Of a stretch of 64,000 nucleotides of DNA, positions 21,550 to 32,005 are shown piece by piece (within the stretch, counting starts at the first letter, position 1; every line of letters starts with the position of its first letter). A program made the translations under genes and the position numbers. The stretch is from NCBI GenBank assembly GCA_963853835.1, contig OY970832.1:7584001-7648000 (forward strand), in the 5' to 3' direction. This stretch comes from Calendula officinalis. Its lineage: Eukaryota; Streptophyta; Magnoliopsida; Asterales; Asteraceae. Under the pieces are notes generated by a model. That model ran no database searches, was not told where the DNA came from, and worked only from the letters and a program-made list of their open reading frames with translations.

Positions 21550-22610
21550 CTAAGTCAAATTTGGTCCAAGGGAATGCTTCCACTTAACCAATACCAACTC
21601 GATCTCTTTATTCCGAAGCTTCTTTGTCTTTGACTCTAAAATGGCCTCGGGTTCTTCAATCAACCGATTCGGGGCATCAACCCGCAACTCTTGCAATGGG
21701 ATAATATTTTCAACTTCACCAATGAACTTCTTCAAATAACTCACATGGAAGGTGTCATGCACACCTTGAAGCTCGGGTGGAAGTTCCAACTTAAATGCTT
21801 GAAGCCCGATTCGCTTCAATATCTTAAACGGTCCAACATACCTTGGACTCAATTTCCCTTTCTTTCCAAACCGCATTACACCCTTCCAAGGTGACACTTT
21901 CAACATTACCATATCCCCGACATCCAAGTCATATGGTCGTTTTTTCAAACCCGAATAACTTCGTTGCCTATCTTGTGCGGCTTTCATGTTGGCTTGTATT
22001 ATACCAATCTTTTCATTTGTTACTCTTACAATCTCGGGACCCGTGAGCTTGGTCTCTCCCGCTTCAAGCCAACACGATGGAGTTCTACATTTCCTCTCAT
22101 ACAACGCCTCATACGGCGGCATTTTGATACTCGAATGATAACTATTATTATATGAGAACTCGACCAATGGTAAATGCTCATCCAATTTACCCCCGAAATC
22201 TAACACACAAGATCTCAACATGTCTTCAACCGTTTGAATCGTTCTTTCACTTTGACCGTCGGTTTGCGGATGATAAGCCGTGCTCAACCGCAACTTTGTA
22301 CCCAATTCATCTTGTAACGATCTCCAAAATCTCGAGGTAAACCTCGCGTCTCGATCGGATACAATTGACAATGGAACCCCGTGGAGTCGAACCACCTCAT
22401 CAACATACAACTTAGCCAACTTCTCAAGTGGCAAAGTCTCCCGAATGGCTAAAAATAAGGCGCTATTGGTCAACCGGTCAACTATGACCCAAATGGCATC
22501 ATGACCCTTACTCGTCTTTGGCAACCCAACTATGAAATCTATAGTTATGTCTTCCCACTTTCCGGCCGGTACTTGCAATGATTGAGCTACCCCATAGGTA
22601 CTTGATGCTC
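21550..22610 (-). pseudogene. Gypsy integrase with chromodomain-like tail (frameshifted from pol)
   Basis: This continues the pol polyprotein after a single-base frame change near 22600. The integrase core is complete: first aspartate in ITIDFIVGLP, second in IVSDRDARF, glutamate in HPQTDGQSERTIQTVEDMLR. A GPY-type region (SPRYVGPFKIL, LPPELQGVHDTFHVS) and the start of a chromodomain (IEEPEAIL, KLRNKEIELVLVKWKHS) follow. A TAG ends it at about 21550, at a position where the chromodomain usually has tryptophan; the frame continues beyond with typical residues. In relatives the chromodomain steers insertion towards particular chromatin. Confidence 0.85.
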
Positions 22611-24812
22611 GACTTTCACTTGTGTACACGTGGCACACTTCGAGATGTACTTGGCTACTCTTGTCTTCATCCCGGGCCACCAATAAACCCGTTTCAAATC
22701 TTGATACATCTTTGTACTCCCCGGGTGAATTGAATACTTTGACTTGTGCACATCATGCAATAACTCTTTTCGGGTACCCCCGAATTTGGGAACCCAAATT
22801 CGACCGCCAACGGTTTTCAACCCTTGCACATTTTCCACAAAATGTTGGTTCTTACCCAACCGTTCTTGTCTTAATTCTTCTTTTCCCATAACCCCCCGTT
22901 GGGCATTCTTGATTCTCTGGATGATACTCGAGACGACTTCGATACGCATTGACCTTCCCTTGATCGGCTTCTCGTAGACTTTTCGGCTCAAGGCATCGGC
23001 TACCACATTCGCCTTCCCCGCATGGTACACAATCTCACAATCATAGTCGTTGATCAACTCGATCCACCTTCTTTGTCGCATATTAAGGTCTTTTTGAGTA
23101 AACACATATTGCAAACTCTTATGATCCGTATATAATGTACACCGAGTACCATATAAATAGTGCCTCCACAATTTCAAGGCAAACACGATCGCCGCCAACT
23201 CCAAGTCGTGTGTCGTGTATCTCGTTTCCGCATCCTTCAATTGTCGTGAAGCATACGCGATCACTTTACCCCTTTGCATCAACACACAACCGAGCCCTTG
23301 ATTCGAAGCATCACTATACACCACAAAATCTTCCATACCATCCGGTAATGTGAGAATCGGCGCGTTACACAACTTCTCCTTCAATAACCCAAACGCCTCC
23401 TCTTGTTTCTTATCCCACACGAACTTCTCACTTTTTCTAGTCAACTTAGTGAGTGAGACCGCAATCTTTGAGAAATCTTGTATAAACCTCCGGTAATACC
23501 TGGCCAATCCAAGAAAACTTCTAACCTCGGTAGGAGTTCTCGGTGCTTCCCAATTGGACACCGCCTCAATCTTCGAAGGGTCAACTTTAATACCATCACG
23601 TGATACCACGTGACCTAGAAATTGTACTTCCCGCAACCAAAACTCACACTTCGAGAATTTGGCATACAACTTCTCCCGTTTCAACACATCCAACACGAGT
23701 CTCAAATGATGCTCGTGTTCTTCCTCGGTCTTCGAATAAATCAAGATATCATCAATAAACACGATCAAAAACTTATCAAGAAACGGTTTACAAACCCGAT
23801 TCATCAAATCCATAAAAATAGTCGGCGCATTCGTAAGACCAAACGGCATCACTAGAAACTCATAATGACCATACCGTGTACGAAAGGCCGTCTTCTCGGT
23901 GTCGCCTTCCTTCACCCGAACTTGGTGATAACCCGACCTCAAATCAATCTTTGAGAAGTAACTAGCACCTTGCAATTGATCAAATAAATCATCGATTCTC
24001 GGCAATGGATAACGGTTCATTATGGTCACCTTATTCAACTTACGGTAGTCGATGCACATTCTCATCGAACCGTCTTTCTTCTCGACAAACAACACCGGGG
24101 CACCCCACGGTGACAAACTCGGACGGATAAAACCCTTATCTAACAATTCTTGCAATTGAGTCATCAATTCCCGCATCTCGGTGGGAGCTAAACGATATGG
24201 AGCACGAGCAATCGGCGTCGCCCCCGGCACTAAATCAATCTTGAACTCAACTTGTCTCTCCGGTGGCAAACCGGGTAAGTCATCGGGGAACACCTCGGGA
24301 AAATCCCGAATAATTTTAACATCACCCACCGCCTTCTTTTCTTTTCGGCCATCTAACACATATGCAATAAACGATGCACAACCCTTCGATAAACATTTCC
24401 TCGCCTTGATGGCGGTAATCACATTAGGCATGTGATGTCGTTTCTCCCCATACACATATACTTTCTCGTTTTCGGGTGTCTTGATCGACACTATCTTCTT
24501 ATTACACAAAATCTTGGCTCGGTGTAAACCCAACCAATCCATACCAATAACCACGTCGAAAGCCTTTATTCCCATTGGCAATAAATCGACCGTAAACTTT
24601 TTCCCATCTATTTCTAGTTCACAATTTCTATAAATACATTCAACCGTTGAGGTTTTTCCATCGGCTACCTCTATCTCATACATTTCATCTAACTTTTCGG
24701 ATGGCACATTCAACTTACAACCAAACTCATGAGACACAAACGAATAATTGGAACCCGAATCAAATAAGATATAAGTTGGCAAGGAGTTAATGAATAGAGT
24801 ACCTGACACCAC
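22587..24812 (-). CDS. Gypsy pol: protease, reverse transcriptase, RNase H, integrase zinc region
   Basis: 741 residues from the first ATG; the true frame continues upstream into gag past a stop. The domains follow in order. Protease has LFDSGSNYSFVS. Reverse transcriptase has KKDGSMRMCIDYRKLN, the YFSKIDLRSGYHQ block, the VMPFGLTNAPTIF block and the catalytic FIDDILIYS (F in place of the usual Y). RNase H has VVYSDASNQGLG, then THDLELAAIV, TDHKSLQY and VADALSRK. The integrase HHCC zinc region has HPGSTKMYQDLKRVYWWPGM and CATCTQ. All RT and RNase H catalytic residues I can check are present. It ends at a premature stop (22587) caused by a frame change in the VEHQVPMG region. Confidence 0.9.
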   Translation of the reverse strand: MVSGTLFINSLPTYILFDSGSNYSFVSHEFGCKLNVPSEKLDEMYEIEVADGKTSTVECIYRNCELEIDGKKFTVDLLPMGIKAFDVVIGMDWLGLHRAKILCNKKIVSIKTPENEKVYVYGEKRHHMPNVITAIKARKCLSKGCASFIAYVLDGRKEKKAVGDVKIIRDFPEVFPDDLPGLPPERQVEFKIDLVPGATPIARAPYRLAPTEMRELMTQLQELLDKGFIRPSLSPWGAPVLFVEKKDGSMRMCIDYRKLNKVTIMNRYPLPRIDDLFDQLQGASYFSKIDLRSGYHQVRVKEGDTEKTAFRTRYGHYEFLVMPFGLTNAPTIFMDLMNRVCKPFLDKFLIVFIDDILIYSKTEEEHEHHLRLVLDVLKREKLYAKFSKCEFWLREVQFLGHVVSRDGIKVDPSKIEAVSNWEAPRTPTEVRSFLGLARYYRRFIQDFSKIAVSLTKLTRKSEKFVWDKKQEEAFGLLKEKLCNAPILTLPDGMEDFVVYSDASNQGLGCVLMQRGKVIAYASRQLKDAETRYTTHDLELAAIVFALKLWRHYLYGTRCTLYTDHKSLQYVFTQKDLNMRQRRWIELINDYDCEIVYHAGKANVVADALSRKVYEKPIKGRSMRIEVVSSIIQRIKNAQRGVMGKEELRQERLGKNQHFVENVQGLKTVGGRIWVPKFGGTRKELLHDVHKSKYSIHPGSTKMYQDLKRVYWWPGMKTRVAKYISKCATCTQVKVEHQVPMG

Positions 24813-24854
24813 ATCGTGTGCCTCCTTCGCCTCCTCCCGAGTGAGTTGGAAGGA

Positions 24855-26072
24855 TCACCCCTTCACCTTAGCTGGTTCCACCTTCTTTTGAGCCGTGGAC
24901 ACCATCGACTCAGTCCCTTTCTTCGGGCACACATTGCTATAGTGTCCCTTCTCGTGACACGACAAACATTCAACCTCGGCCAATGGCTTGGCCTTACAAT
25001 CCCGGGCTATATGCCTCGACCTACCACAACTAAAACAAGATTTCGACCCACTCCGGCACTCGCCGGTATGATTCTTCCCGCACTTCTTGCAAGAACCAAC
25101 ACTTCCTTGTTTAGAGAAGCTCGATGTGAACTTCCCTTTCTTGAACGTACTCGAGCCGCTTTCGGCTTTCCTCTTCTCGCCCACATGGGCCCTCTCGGCA
25201 ACCCGTGCCACATTCACTTCCTCCACACCCCGGGCGGCACTAATGGCCTCATCAAGTGTGACCGCCCGTTTAACCTCCAATTGGTAGTCCCACGGTAACC
25301 CACTAGCATACCGGACCACCCTCAACCTCTCGTCCGAGTAAGTCTTAGCAACAAACGGGAGCAATCCCGTGAACTCTCTCGAGTACTCTTCCACCGACAT
25401 GTCACCCTTCTTTAGGGTCACGAACCTCTCGTGCATCTTTTCCAAATCCCTTTCGGGACAAAACTTCTTTTTCAATCTCGTGGTAAACTCATCCCACGAT
25501 ATTCTCTCAACAACCTCCCTTCCGAGGGTTTCATAAACTATGTCCCACCAAACCATAGCATCTTCTTTCAACAATTGTGACGCATACGTCACCATATCGG
25601 CCTTCTTACACTTACTACTTCCGATGACCCGCTCGGTCTCTCGGATCCACCTCTTAGTCACTTTCGGGTCCGAACTACCCGTGTACACACTTGGCTTACA
25701 AGCCATGAAGGATTTAAACGAGCAACCTTCTTTCTCATCGAGCCTTGCCCTAGCATCACTTTGACCACCCGTAGATGATTTTCTTTCACCGGTGTCACTA
25801 CCCCAGGTCCTCTCATCCTCGGACTCACGGTCATCCTCCTTCTTTTCACGGTTTCCCATTATACGGTGCACTTCCTCGGCCACCGTCCCTTTGATTTGAT
25901 CAATAATAGTTTGGAGGTCCGCCACAGTTACCGGAGTCTTATTAGCTCCGACCTCCGATTCATCAACTCGATGCATCGAAGGTTGGCTCTCTTGCTCAAC
26001 CACAACCTCGACATGAGGTATTTCTTCCTCCCGGTTCTCCGGGGCTTTCCCACTTCGACGGGTATTCACCAT
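24855..26072 (-). CDS. Gypsy gag polyprotein
   Basis: 405 residues from ATG at 26072. The N-terminus MVNTRRSGKAPENREEE is typical of plant Gypsy Gag. The Retrotrans_gag capsid region is in the middle (ERISWDEFTTRLKKKFCPER, KKGDMSVEEYSREFTGLLPF). Three cysteine clusters lie near the C-terminus: CKKCGKNHTGEC, CFSCGRSRHIARDC and CLSCHEKGHYSNVC, the last two canonical CX2CX4HX4C knuckles. The terminating TGA (24857-24855) is followed in the same frame by the pol N-terminal sequence (SFQLTREEAKEAHDVVSGTL), so gag and pol were one frame. A CGA to TGA change would explain the stop. Confidence 0.92.
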   Translation of the reverse strand: MVNTRRSGKAPENREEEIPHVEVVVEQESQPSMHRVDESEVGANKTPVTVADLQTIIDQIKGTVAEEVHRIMGNREKKEDDRESEDERTWGSDTGERKSSTGGQSDARARLDEKEGCSFKSFMACKPSVYTGSSDPKVTKRWIRETERVIGSSKCKKADMVTYASQLLKEDAMVWWDIVYETLGREVVERISWDEFTTRLKKKFCPERDLEKMHERFVTLKKGDMSVEEYSREFTGLLPFVAKTYSDERLRVVRYASGLPWDYQLEVKRAVTLDEAISAARGVEEVNVARVAERAHVGEKRKAESGSSTFKKGKFTSSFSKQGSVGSCKKCGKNHTGECRSGSKSCFSCGRSRHIARDCKAKPLAEVECLSCHEKGHYSNVCPKKGTESMVSTAQKKVEPAKVKG

Positions 26073-26306
26073 TTCTTTCGGTCAAGACTATACGAAAGAC
26101 ATTAAACATTTAGTATCCCATGTACAACCCATTAGTCTCATAAGACTCAACATTCAAAATCATATCAACTCTTATAGGTCCCCTAGGTTCAACCCTAAAC
26201 TTAACATAAAGCCTCAAGGTCAACCTATAATCTCAAGGAATCTTACATTCCTAATGCTACAGTCTAAGACTAGGATGGACATCCAACCTAATTCACTTAA
26301 ACTATA

Positions 26307-26318
26307 GCTCTGATACCA
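26307..26318 (-). other. Gypsy primer-binding site (initiator tRNA-Met)
   Basis: The minus strand reads TGGTATCAGAGC three bases inside the 5' LTR boundary at 26322. Confidence 0.9.
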
Positions 26319-26321
26319 AGT

Positions 26322-28115
26322 TGTAACACATCAAATTTTATAACAAAACATTTGGCCAAAATATATCATTTTCATTAAATAGAAGAACTATTCCCAAAAT
26401 ATGGATTTACAAAAACCTTTGGTATGAAAATCAGAGTATAAAGTTGGTGTTACAAAATATATCAAAACTAAAGCTAAGTTTAAATCCAATCTAGTGCTCT
26501 TCTATTCTAGGCCCCGCATCTCTATCCATGCGCACCTAAACCTTCGATCCCGAACCTGAGTACATAGCAAAACAAACAAGGAGTACGTGAGACAAAAAGT
26601 CTCGTGAGCTACATGGGTTTAGACCCAACTATAGTAAAATGTCACATATCAAGCAATCGTATATATATAAACATAATAATATGTATCCGCGTGATCCATG
26701 GATCCAATCTGACCACCCTATTGTAGTCCTATCAATTTGCTTTCCTAGCAATCATATCTAACTATCGGGTTGCCCCCGAACTAGCTAGAAGCACATACAT
26801 ATCTAGTTATCGGGTTGCCCCCGAACTAACTAGAAGCACACACATATCTAGTTATCGGGTTGCCCCCGAACTAACTAGAAACAAGATACCGGCAAGAGGG
26901 AATCGCCCAATCTATCGATACCTGCCTTACTCGCCGGAATACGTCGAGTTAGCAAGACTACTAACGTGGATGAGTCGATGGGAATCCACCCAACTGCCCC
27001 TCACTCCACACCTCATGACCGGGAGTCGCCCGTGTCATCACATCATCTCAATCTTACCATGACTCAACAGTCATGTCAATCTAGCTCTCGGCTATCACAT
27101 CAATCATCAACAAGTTAGTTTAATATTATCAATAATATCTATCACTAACTCAACATACTACAAGTCTACACAAATAAACAAATAGACCATAACACAAGTA
27201 AGAAAGTAATTCAAAGGCTATGTACTCAGTAAAGTCCACACGTACTCACCTTAGCAATATGATGCTCAAACCGTGTTCTTGACACCCAATCTCTTGCTTC
27301 ACAATTCAATCGACTTTCCAAGGCTTCACCAAAAGCCTATTACAATTATAACAACATGATCAACATCACTTATTACTACTAATGTGTTCATCCATCTCTA
27401 GATAACACTTACTAACCACTTTCCCCCAATTATGGTGATTTACCAAACCCTAGGTTTAACCAACCCTTAAGATTCTTACAAATCTTAACCATACACTTGA
27501 TTCCCTTGTTGATATACCATCTACTAGGTGTATACATCATTTATTTCACCATAAATCACCAACCCAAGAACTAGGGTTTCAAACCCTAGCTTCAAGATCC
27601 ATAGATCTTGAGTTACAAAGATGAAGGAGAGAAGATATACCTTTAATCTTCAACTAGGAGTGAAATCTACCAAGCTTTGATGAAGAAACCACCCAAGAAC
27701 AGCCTTTATGCTCGAAAATCGCCAAGAGAGAAAACTAGGGTTTTGATATGGCATTTATGGCTGAAATCCCGAATTTAATACCTGGTCGGAAGAGTTCGCG
27801 CCGCGAACAACACGTTCGCGCCACGAACTTCCCTTGTCGCGAACTCTTCCCGATCGTGAGCTGGCCGTGAACTTGATCACCAAAAATCCCAACTCTCTGT
27901 TCCAAGTTCGCGATCGCGAACCCCAGTTCGCGCCGCGAACTACCCTATGCAGCCAGGCTGCATTTTTCAACCTTTGTCTCGACCCGGTTTCGTCCATAAC
28001 TTTCTCATACGGTATCCAAATGACACGAAACCAGTTCCTACGTCTTTTAATTGATTTATCCTTATTTATCATATTTTTAAATAATTTATTTATTCACAAA
28101 TTCCGGGTCGTTACA
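26322..28115 (-). repeat. Gypsy 5' LTR
   Basis: Counterpart of 19686-21459. It has the same three 50-bp units (about 26762-26880). It carries one extra TTCGCGCC-type unit (about 27808-27828) missing in the 3' LTR, which accounts for the length difference. Confidence 0.92.
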
Positions 28116-28488
28116 ACGAAGACTACCGTTGCATTATATAAATGAATTCCAATTTGACAATCAAAAGTTGTATGTACTTTATGTTGGTTAAGTATTGAAA
28201 GTAATAGTTTGTTGATTTATTTAATTAGGTATAAAGAATATTTTGATTATTTATATATTTTTCTAATTATATTATTATATAAAAGATATAATAGTAAAAA
28301 AAAAGCCCGAAAAAGCCCGGGCTAAGCCCGCTAAGCCCGTTAAGGCCTAAACAGGCCTAGTTTTTTTCTTAAAGCCCGGGTTAAGCCCGGCCCGGGCTTT
28401 TTTGGGCCGGGCTTTTTTACTCCAAAAAAGCCCGGTCTTTTTTAGGCCCGGCCTAAGCCCGGCTTAGCCCGGGCTTTGTGCACCTCTA

Positions 28489-28535
28489 GCGGAGATCACC
28501 AGATGGAGAAGAAGAAGTTTGGTGGAAATTGCCAT
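28489..28535 (-). pseudogene. RALF: RALF peptide precursor, 5' part (signal peptide start)
   Basis: The minus-strand ATG is at 28535-28533, followed by a hydrophobic run (MAISTKLLLLHLVIS) typical of a signal peptide. The frame runs into the hAT-like element at 28488 and resumes on its far side at 17926, allowing for the 8-bp GCGGAGAT duplication. A TATA-like run lies upstream (about 28612-28624). Without the 10.6-kb insertion the locus would be a single-exon gene of ordinary RALF size. Confidence 0.85.
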
Positions 28536-28719
28536 TGTTTGTTGAATGAATTTGATTTTGTGGGAAATAATGTATTCGAATATTCGCATTGAATTCAACT
28601 ATTACAATATACCGTATATATATAGTAGATTAGAAAGATAACTTATGATAGGATAAACTCTATCTAAATTACAAGATAAGCTTTGTTACAAGATAAAACT
28701 TTATAAAGATAAAGATTAA

Positions 28720-29936
28720 GGGAGATGATCCCTACAGAGCATTTTTTTAGATATAGAGAGCAATTTTAAACAAAAGGTCAATTATACCCTTCTCATATTT
28801 TATTAGCATTTTACCACTCGAATTAAATTTCTTTCCTGCATCTAATCTCATTACAACTTCTTCATGAGCTCAAAATTTTTACTTCATCCACATCGTTACA
28901 GGAATCACGGACAGTGTAATTAGGCATCAGTACAAACCACATACAACGAATCTTTCTTTCTCGTCATCGTTATTCGACGGAATCTACAACTCCATTGATG
29001 AACAACGACATCACCAAGAGACGACGGTTCACGAGGAATTATGTGAAAACATTGTGGTTAGAAGAAGATCTGAAATGGATTACAAACGGGCTTACGAATG
29101 TGATGCACTCTGCTTCAATTCGAGTTCGAGCTCGTCCAGTTAAAATTGAAGCGGTGGTTTTTAGTCGCCGGAATCAGATTCGGTGTACGATGGCCTTTCA
29201 TCACGTCCTACACCAATTGTACAATCACCCAATTTGAAGATTCATAATCGAAACCAAAACATTAATCAACATTCGTGAAAATGTCCTACACATTTGTCTT
29301 TTACGTATCTCCAATTAAAACCCTTCTTCCCTGAAATTCCAAAACCCAAAAACATAATATGGTCACCACCCTTGAAGACCCTTGAAGATTGCTGGTCACT
29401 CCACTTCCACTGCATTTTTTGACTTTTTAATGGAACCCATGAATAAATTTTACATACTAAATGGTTAATTCTTTTTATAAACATATCCAATCGTCCCACC
29501 AAATTCAGTCAAAACTAGTGATTCCGGCCGGACTATGCACAAAGATGGTGGGGAAAACCCGAGAAATACCGCAGATACTGTTGAGAGCCGAGAAGGCGCC
29601 GGAAAACACAGATTCCGGCTAAGTTTTATAATTCCGGAGAGTTTCTGGCGGCACGATTCGGCGGTGAATCCGGCAGCGGCGAGTACCACTATGATCGGAA
29701 AAAGGTGCTGGTTTTAACGATATGTTTCCTGTTAGCTGATTCGGCCTGAAACATGGTCGAAATAGAGAATAAAGCTTGGTGGTGGGTTTTGGTTTGAAGA
29801 GAGAGAAAAAAATGGGTAGGGGATAATGAATGCAGATCGAAATTAATACTGTGGTAAATAGAAGAAAGGGTATAATGATCTTTTAACATAAAATTGCTAT
29901 GTATAACTAAATGGTGCTCTGCAAGGATCAGCTCCC
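28720..29936. mobile_element. Pack-MULE-like element (1217 bp)
   Basis: Inverted ends of about 70 bp: GGGAGATGATCCCTACAGAG on the left and, reversed from the right, GGGAGCTGATCCTTGCAGAG. Both are followed by an AGCAATTTTA block and a TTATACCC end. A perfect 9-bp duplication AAAGATTAA flanks it (28711-28719, 29937-29945), diagnostic of Mutator-like elements. The GC-richer interior (28995-29700) has open frames on both strands that I do not recognise. It may be captured gene DNA. No MURA transposase. Confidence 0.88.
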
Positions 29937-29945
29937 AAAGATTAA

Positions 29946-31005
29946 TTGTTGAAACTAAATTTTGGTAAAATTTGTTATATAGCACATGAACTATTGGTGT
30001 AATTTACTCTATTTGTTTAATCATCAGGCGGAAGGGTGGAAGTAAACACAAATTCTGAAAAGTGAGGCTTAAATAAAGATTACGAGCCATAGGTCGAAAA
30101 CCCACTTCGAGCTAGTAAAATCACCCATATTCTCTTTTAATAACGAATTTTTAATCTTTTTGTTAATAATTAGACTACCCGTAATGGATGACCAAACTTC
30201 TGTCACCTCTGCGCCACATCAGCCTGACCAAACACATAAAAAATCCCGACTAAACACACGTAACCAGGCGACCAAATCATTCCCCTTTGAAAAAACCTTA
30301 CCCCTTTGAAAATTGATCGGTCGTCCAGACGACCGATGGACACTTTCGACGCGTCGAAGTGGTGTGGGCGTAAGGGCGGGACGCGTCTTTTGGATGGGAT
30401 GTGGCAGGTCACGACCGAATTCGTGGTCGTGCATTACCCCAAGTCTTTCAATAAACGAATAAAGTAAAATGAAATTAACAAATAGATGTAAACATAATCG
30501 AGTTCCAAGTAGAATTTGTGTTGAAAATAATAAGGTATTCGCAAGTTAATAAATTTTCAGTCTCACATTGATTAGAGGAAGAAACACATTTTTAATCTTT
30601 TTGTTTACCACGTTTCTTTTCTATCAATTTTTAATAATAAAAATTAAGTTTTCTCGGATGGATATTAGAAGATAATCCTCAAAACGTTTTAAATCACGTA
30701 TTGTCTTAATCTGATATTATTACGTTAATTTTAATTATTATTTAAGAATTAATCAGTTTTAACTAAAAATTAGGCCTAATAAATATTAGCATCTCTTGTA
30801 CTTAATTGGATTTAATATATCTGATATTATTTTTATTGATGTTCCATGTTATAAATCATAGTGTATGATTTACAAGTAACGAACAGCCTTTTAAACATCA
30901 AATGGTTCAAGTATTATGTCTTGTACATAATATGTGCCTATGTGGTCTAACTTTTATTATGTCCATGGATTGTCAACTTATAAAAAGTTTGGCCTAAACC
31001 AGTTA
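29946..31005. other. Gene-free stretch
   Basis: No gene recognised. It contains the GC-rich MITE-like block listed at 30177-30441; the rest is AT-rich. Confidence 0.5.
30177..30441. mobile_element. GC-rich MITE-like element (tentative)
   Basis: Left end CCCGTAATGGATGACCA and, reversed from the right, GGGGTAATGCACGACCA. The matches continue with spacing to CTGCCACATC-like blocks, so the ends are imperfect inverted repeats. The interior has GGTCGTCCAGACGACCGA and GACGCGTC palindromes. I could not define a target duplication. The open frames on the minus strand are unlikely to be genes. Confidence 0.45.
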
Positions 31006-32005
31006 TATTTATATGAGTTAATTACACAAATGGTCCTTTAAGTTTACACCATATTACAACTTTGGTCCTTTAGTTTCAAAAATGACACCGACAGCCCTTA
31101 TTTTTGAAATTTTTTTCACCTATAGTCCTTTAGGCCAAATGAAGTTAAGTTTTTCTGTTAAGTTCCCCCATGTGCAATGCACATGAGGGTATAATAGTCA
31201 TTTCGTGTATAACTTTTATCTTTTTATATTTTCATTTCTTTTTAATCTCAATCTTGTCACTATAAAAACCTCATCTTCAGCATCTTCTTCCTCAAAAAAG
31301 AGTATTACCTGTTCCAAAATCAGAGTGTCTGAAACCAATTAAGTACAAACAAATACAATATAAACTGGATCAAAGACCTAAAGATGAACAATAGAATGGA
31401 AAATTGGCTATGGAACTCAAAATATGTATTTCATATTTCAACCAATAACTATTGATCAAACAACTGATCTACATATTAATCGTGACCATAAACATTTACA
31501 TCAACAAATGAGCTACCAGATAGCTAACATACACTGACACAGTCAGAATTATTATAAAGCAACAAGATCTGAAAGAACTATCGGATCAATCAACAAAATT
31601 TAAAACAAAAAATTCCAGATCCAATCAAGCAAAAGAAACCAAACCTGGTCAAACCGACGAATTCAAATCTGAAAAAATCGTATCCGGTTGTTGTATTAAA
31701 AGATGATAATACAAAGAATGAAATCAAAATTGGAGTTTGAATTAGAATTCCTCGGTTTTTGAGCTGAAATTGAAATGAAAAAATCAACAAGAACAGGTAA
31801 GAGATTTGGTAGTGTGACTATTGGCGTCTGTCTAAGCAACAACTTAGGGAAGACCGAGAGAGAGACTCGTCAGCAGAAATTATACGGAGAAATTTTTGGG
31901 ATTTTATTACGTATTTGTTGGGTATCTGATTTACAGGCTGCTTCATATGCGTTAAGCTCTAAATTATTTGCTGGGTATCTTTTAATGGTGATTCCGAAGA
32001 CTTAG

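Larger units (their letters stand above)
19686..28115 (-). mobile_element. Ty3/Gypsy chromovirus-type retrotransposon, complete but mutated
   Basis: An 8430-bp element. The 5' LTR is at 26322-28115 (1794 bp), the 3' LTR at 19686-21459 (1774 bp). The primer-binding site is at 26307-26318 and a purine tract (AAGGGGTAGATAG on minus) at 21461-21473. Order gag, protease, RT, RNase H, integrase, chromodomain-like tail defines a chromovirus, probably Tekay-like. Target duplication ATGAA/ACGAA (19681-19685, 28116-28120) has one mismatch. The LTRs differ by few substitutions plus one short indel, so insertion is fairly recent. The 3' LTR edge reads CG instead of TG. Confidence 0.93.
17927..28488. mobile_element. 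Non-autonomous hAT-like element with nested retrotransposons
   Basis: The ends are TAGAGGTGCACA (17927-17938) and TGTGCACCTCTA (28477-28488). A perfect 8-bp duplication GCGGAGAT flanks it (17919-17926, 28489-28496), the hAT signature. Its own DNA is only about 790 bp (17927-17970, 19306-19685, 28116-28488). It consists largely of repeated AAGCCCGGGC/GCCCGAAAAAGC units, as in other plant hAT MITEs with subterminal repeats. No transposase. A solo LTR and a complete Gypsy element inserted into it later. It interrupts the RALF gene. Confidence 0.9.

Noticed and set aside
19300..28490. GCCCGAAAAAGC repeat clusters as a CRISPR-like or satellite array
   Set aside because: They are subterminal repeats of the hAT-like element, lie just inside its ends, and lack regular spacers.
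30203..30434. Two overlapping minus-strand frames of about 70 residues
   Set aside because: Located in a GC-rich MITE-like block with inverted ends; no domain.
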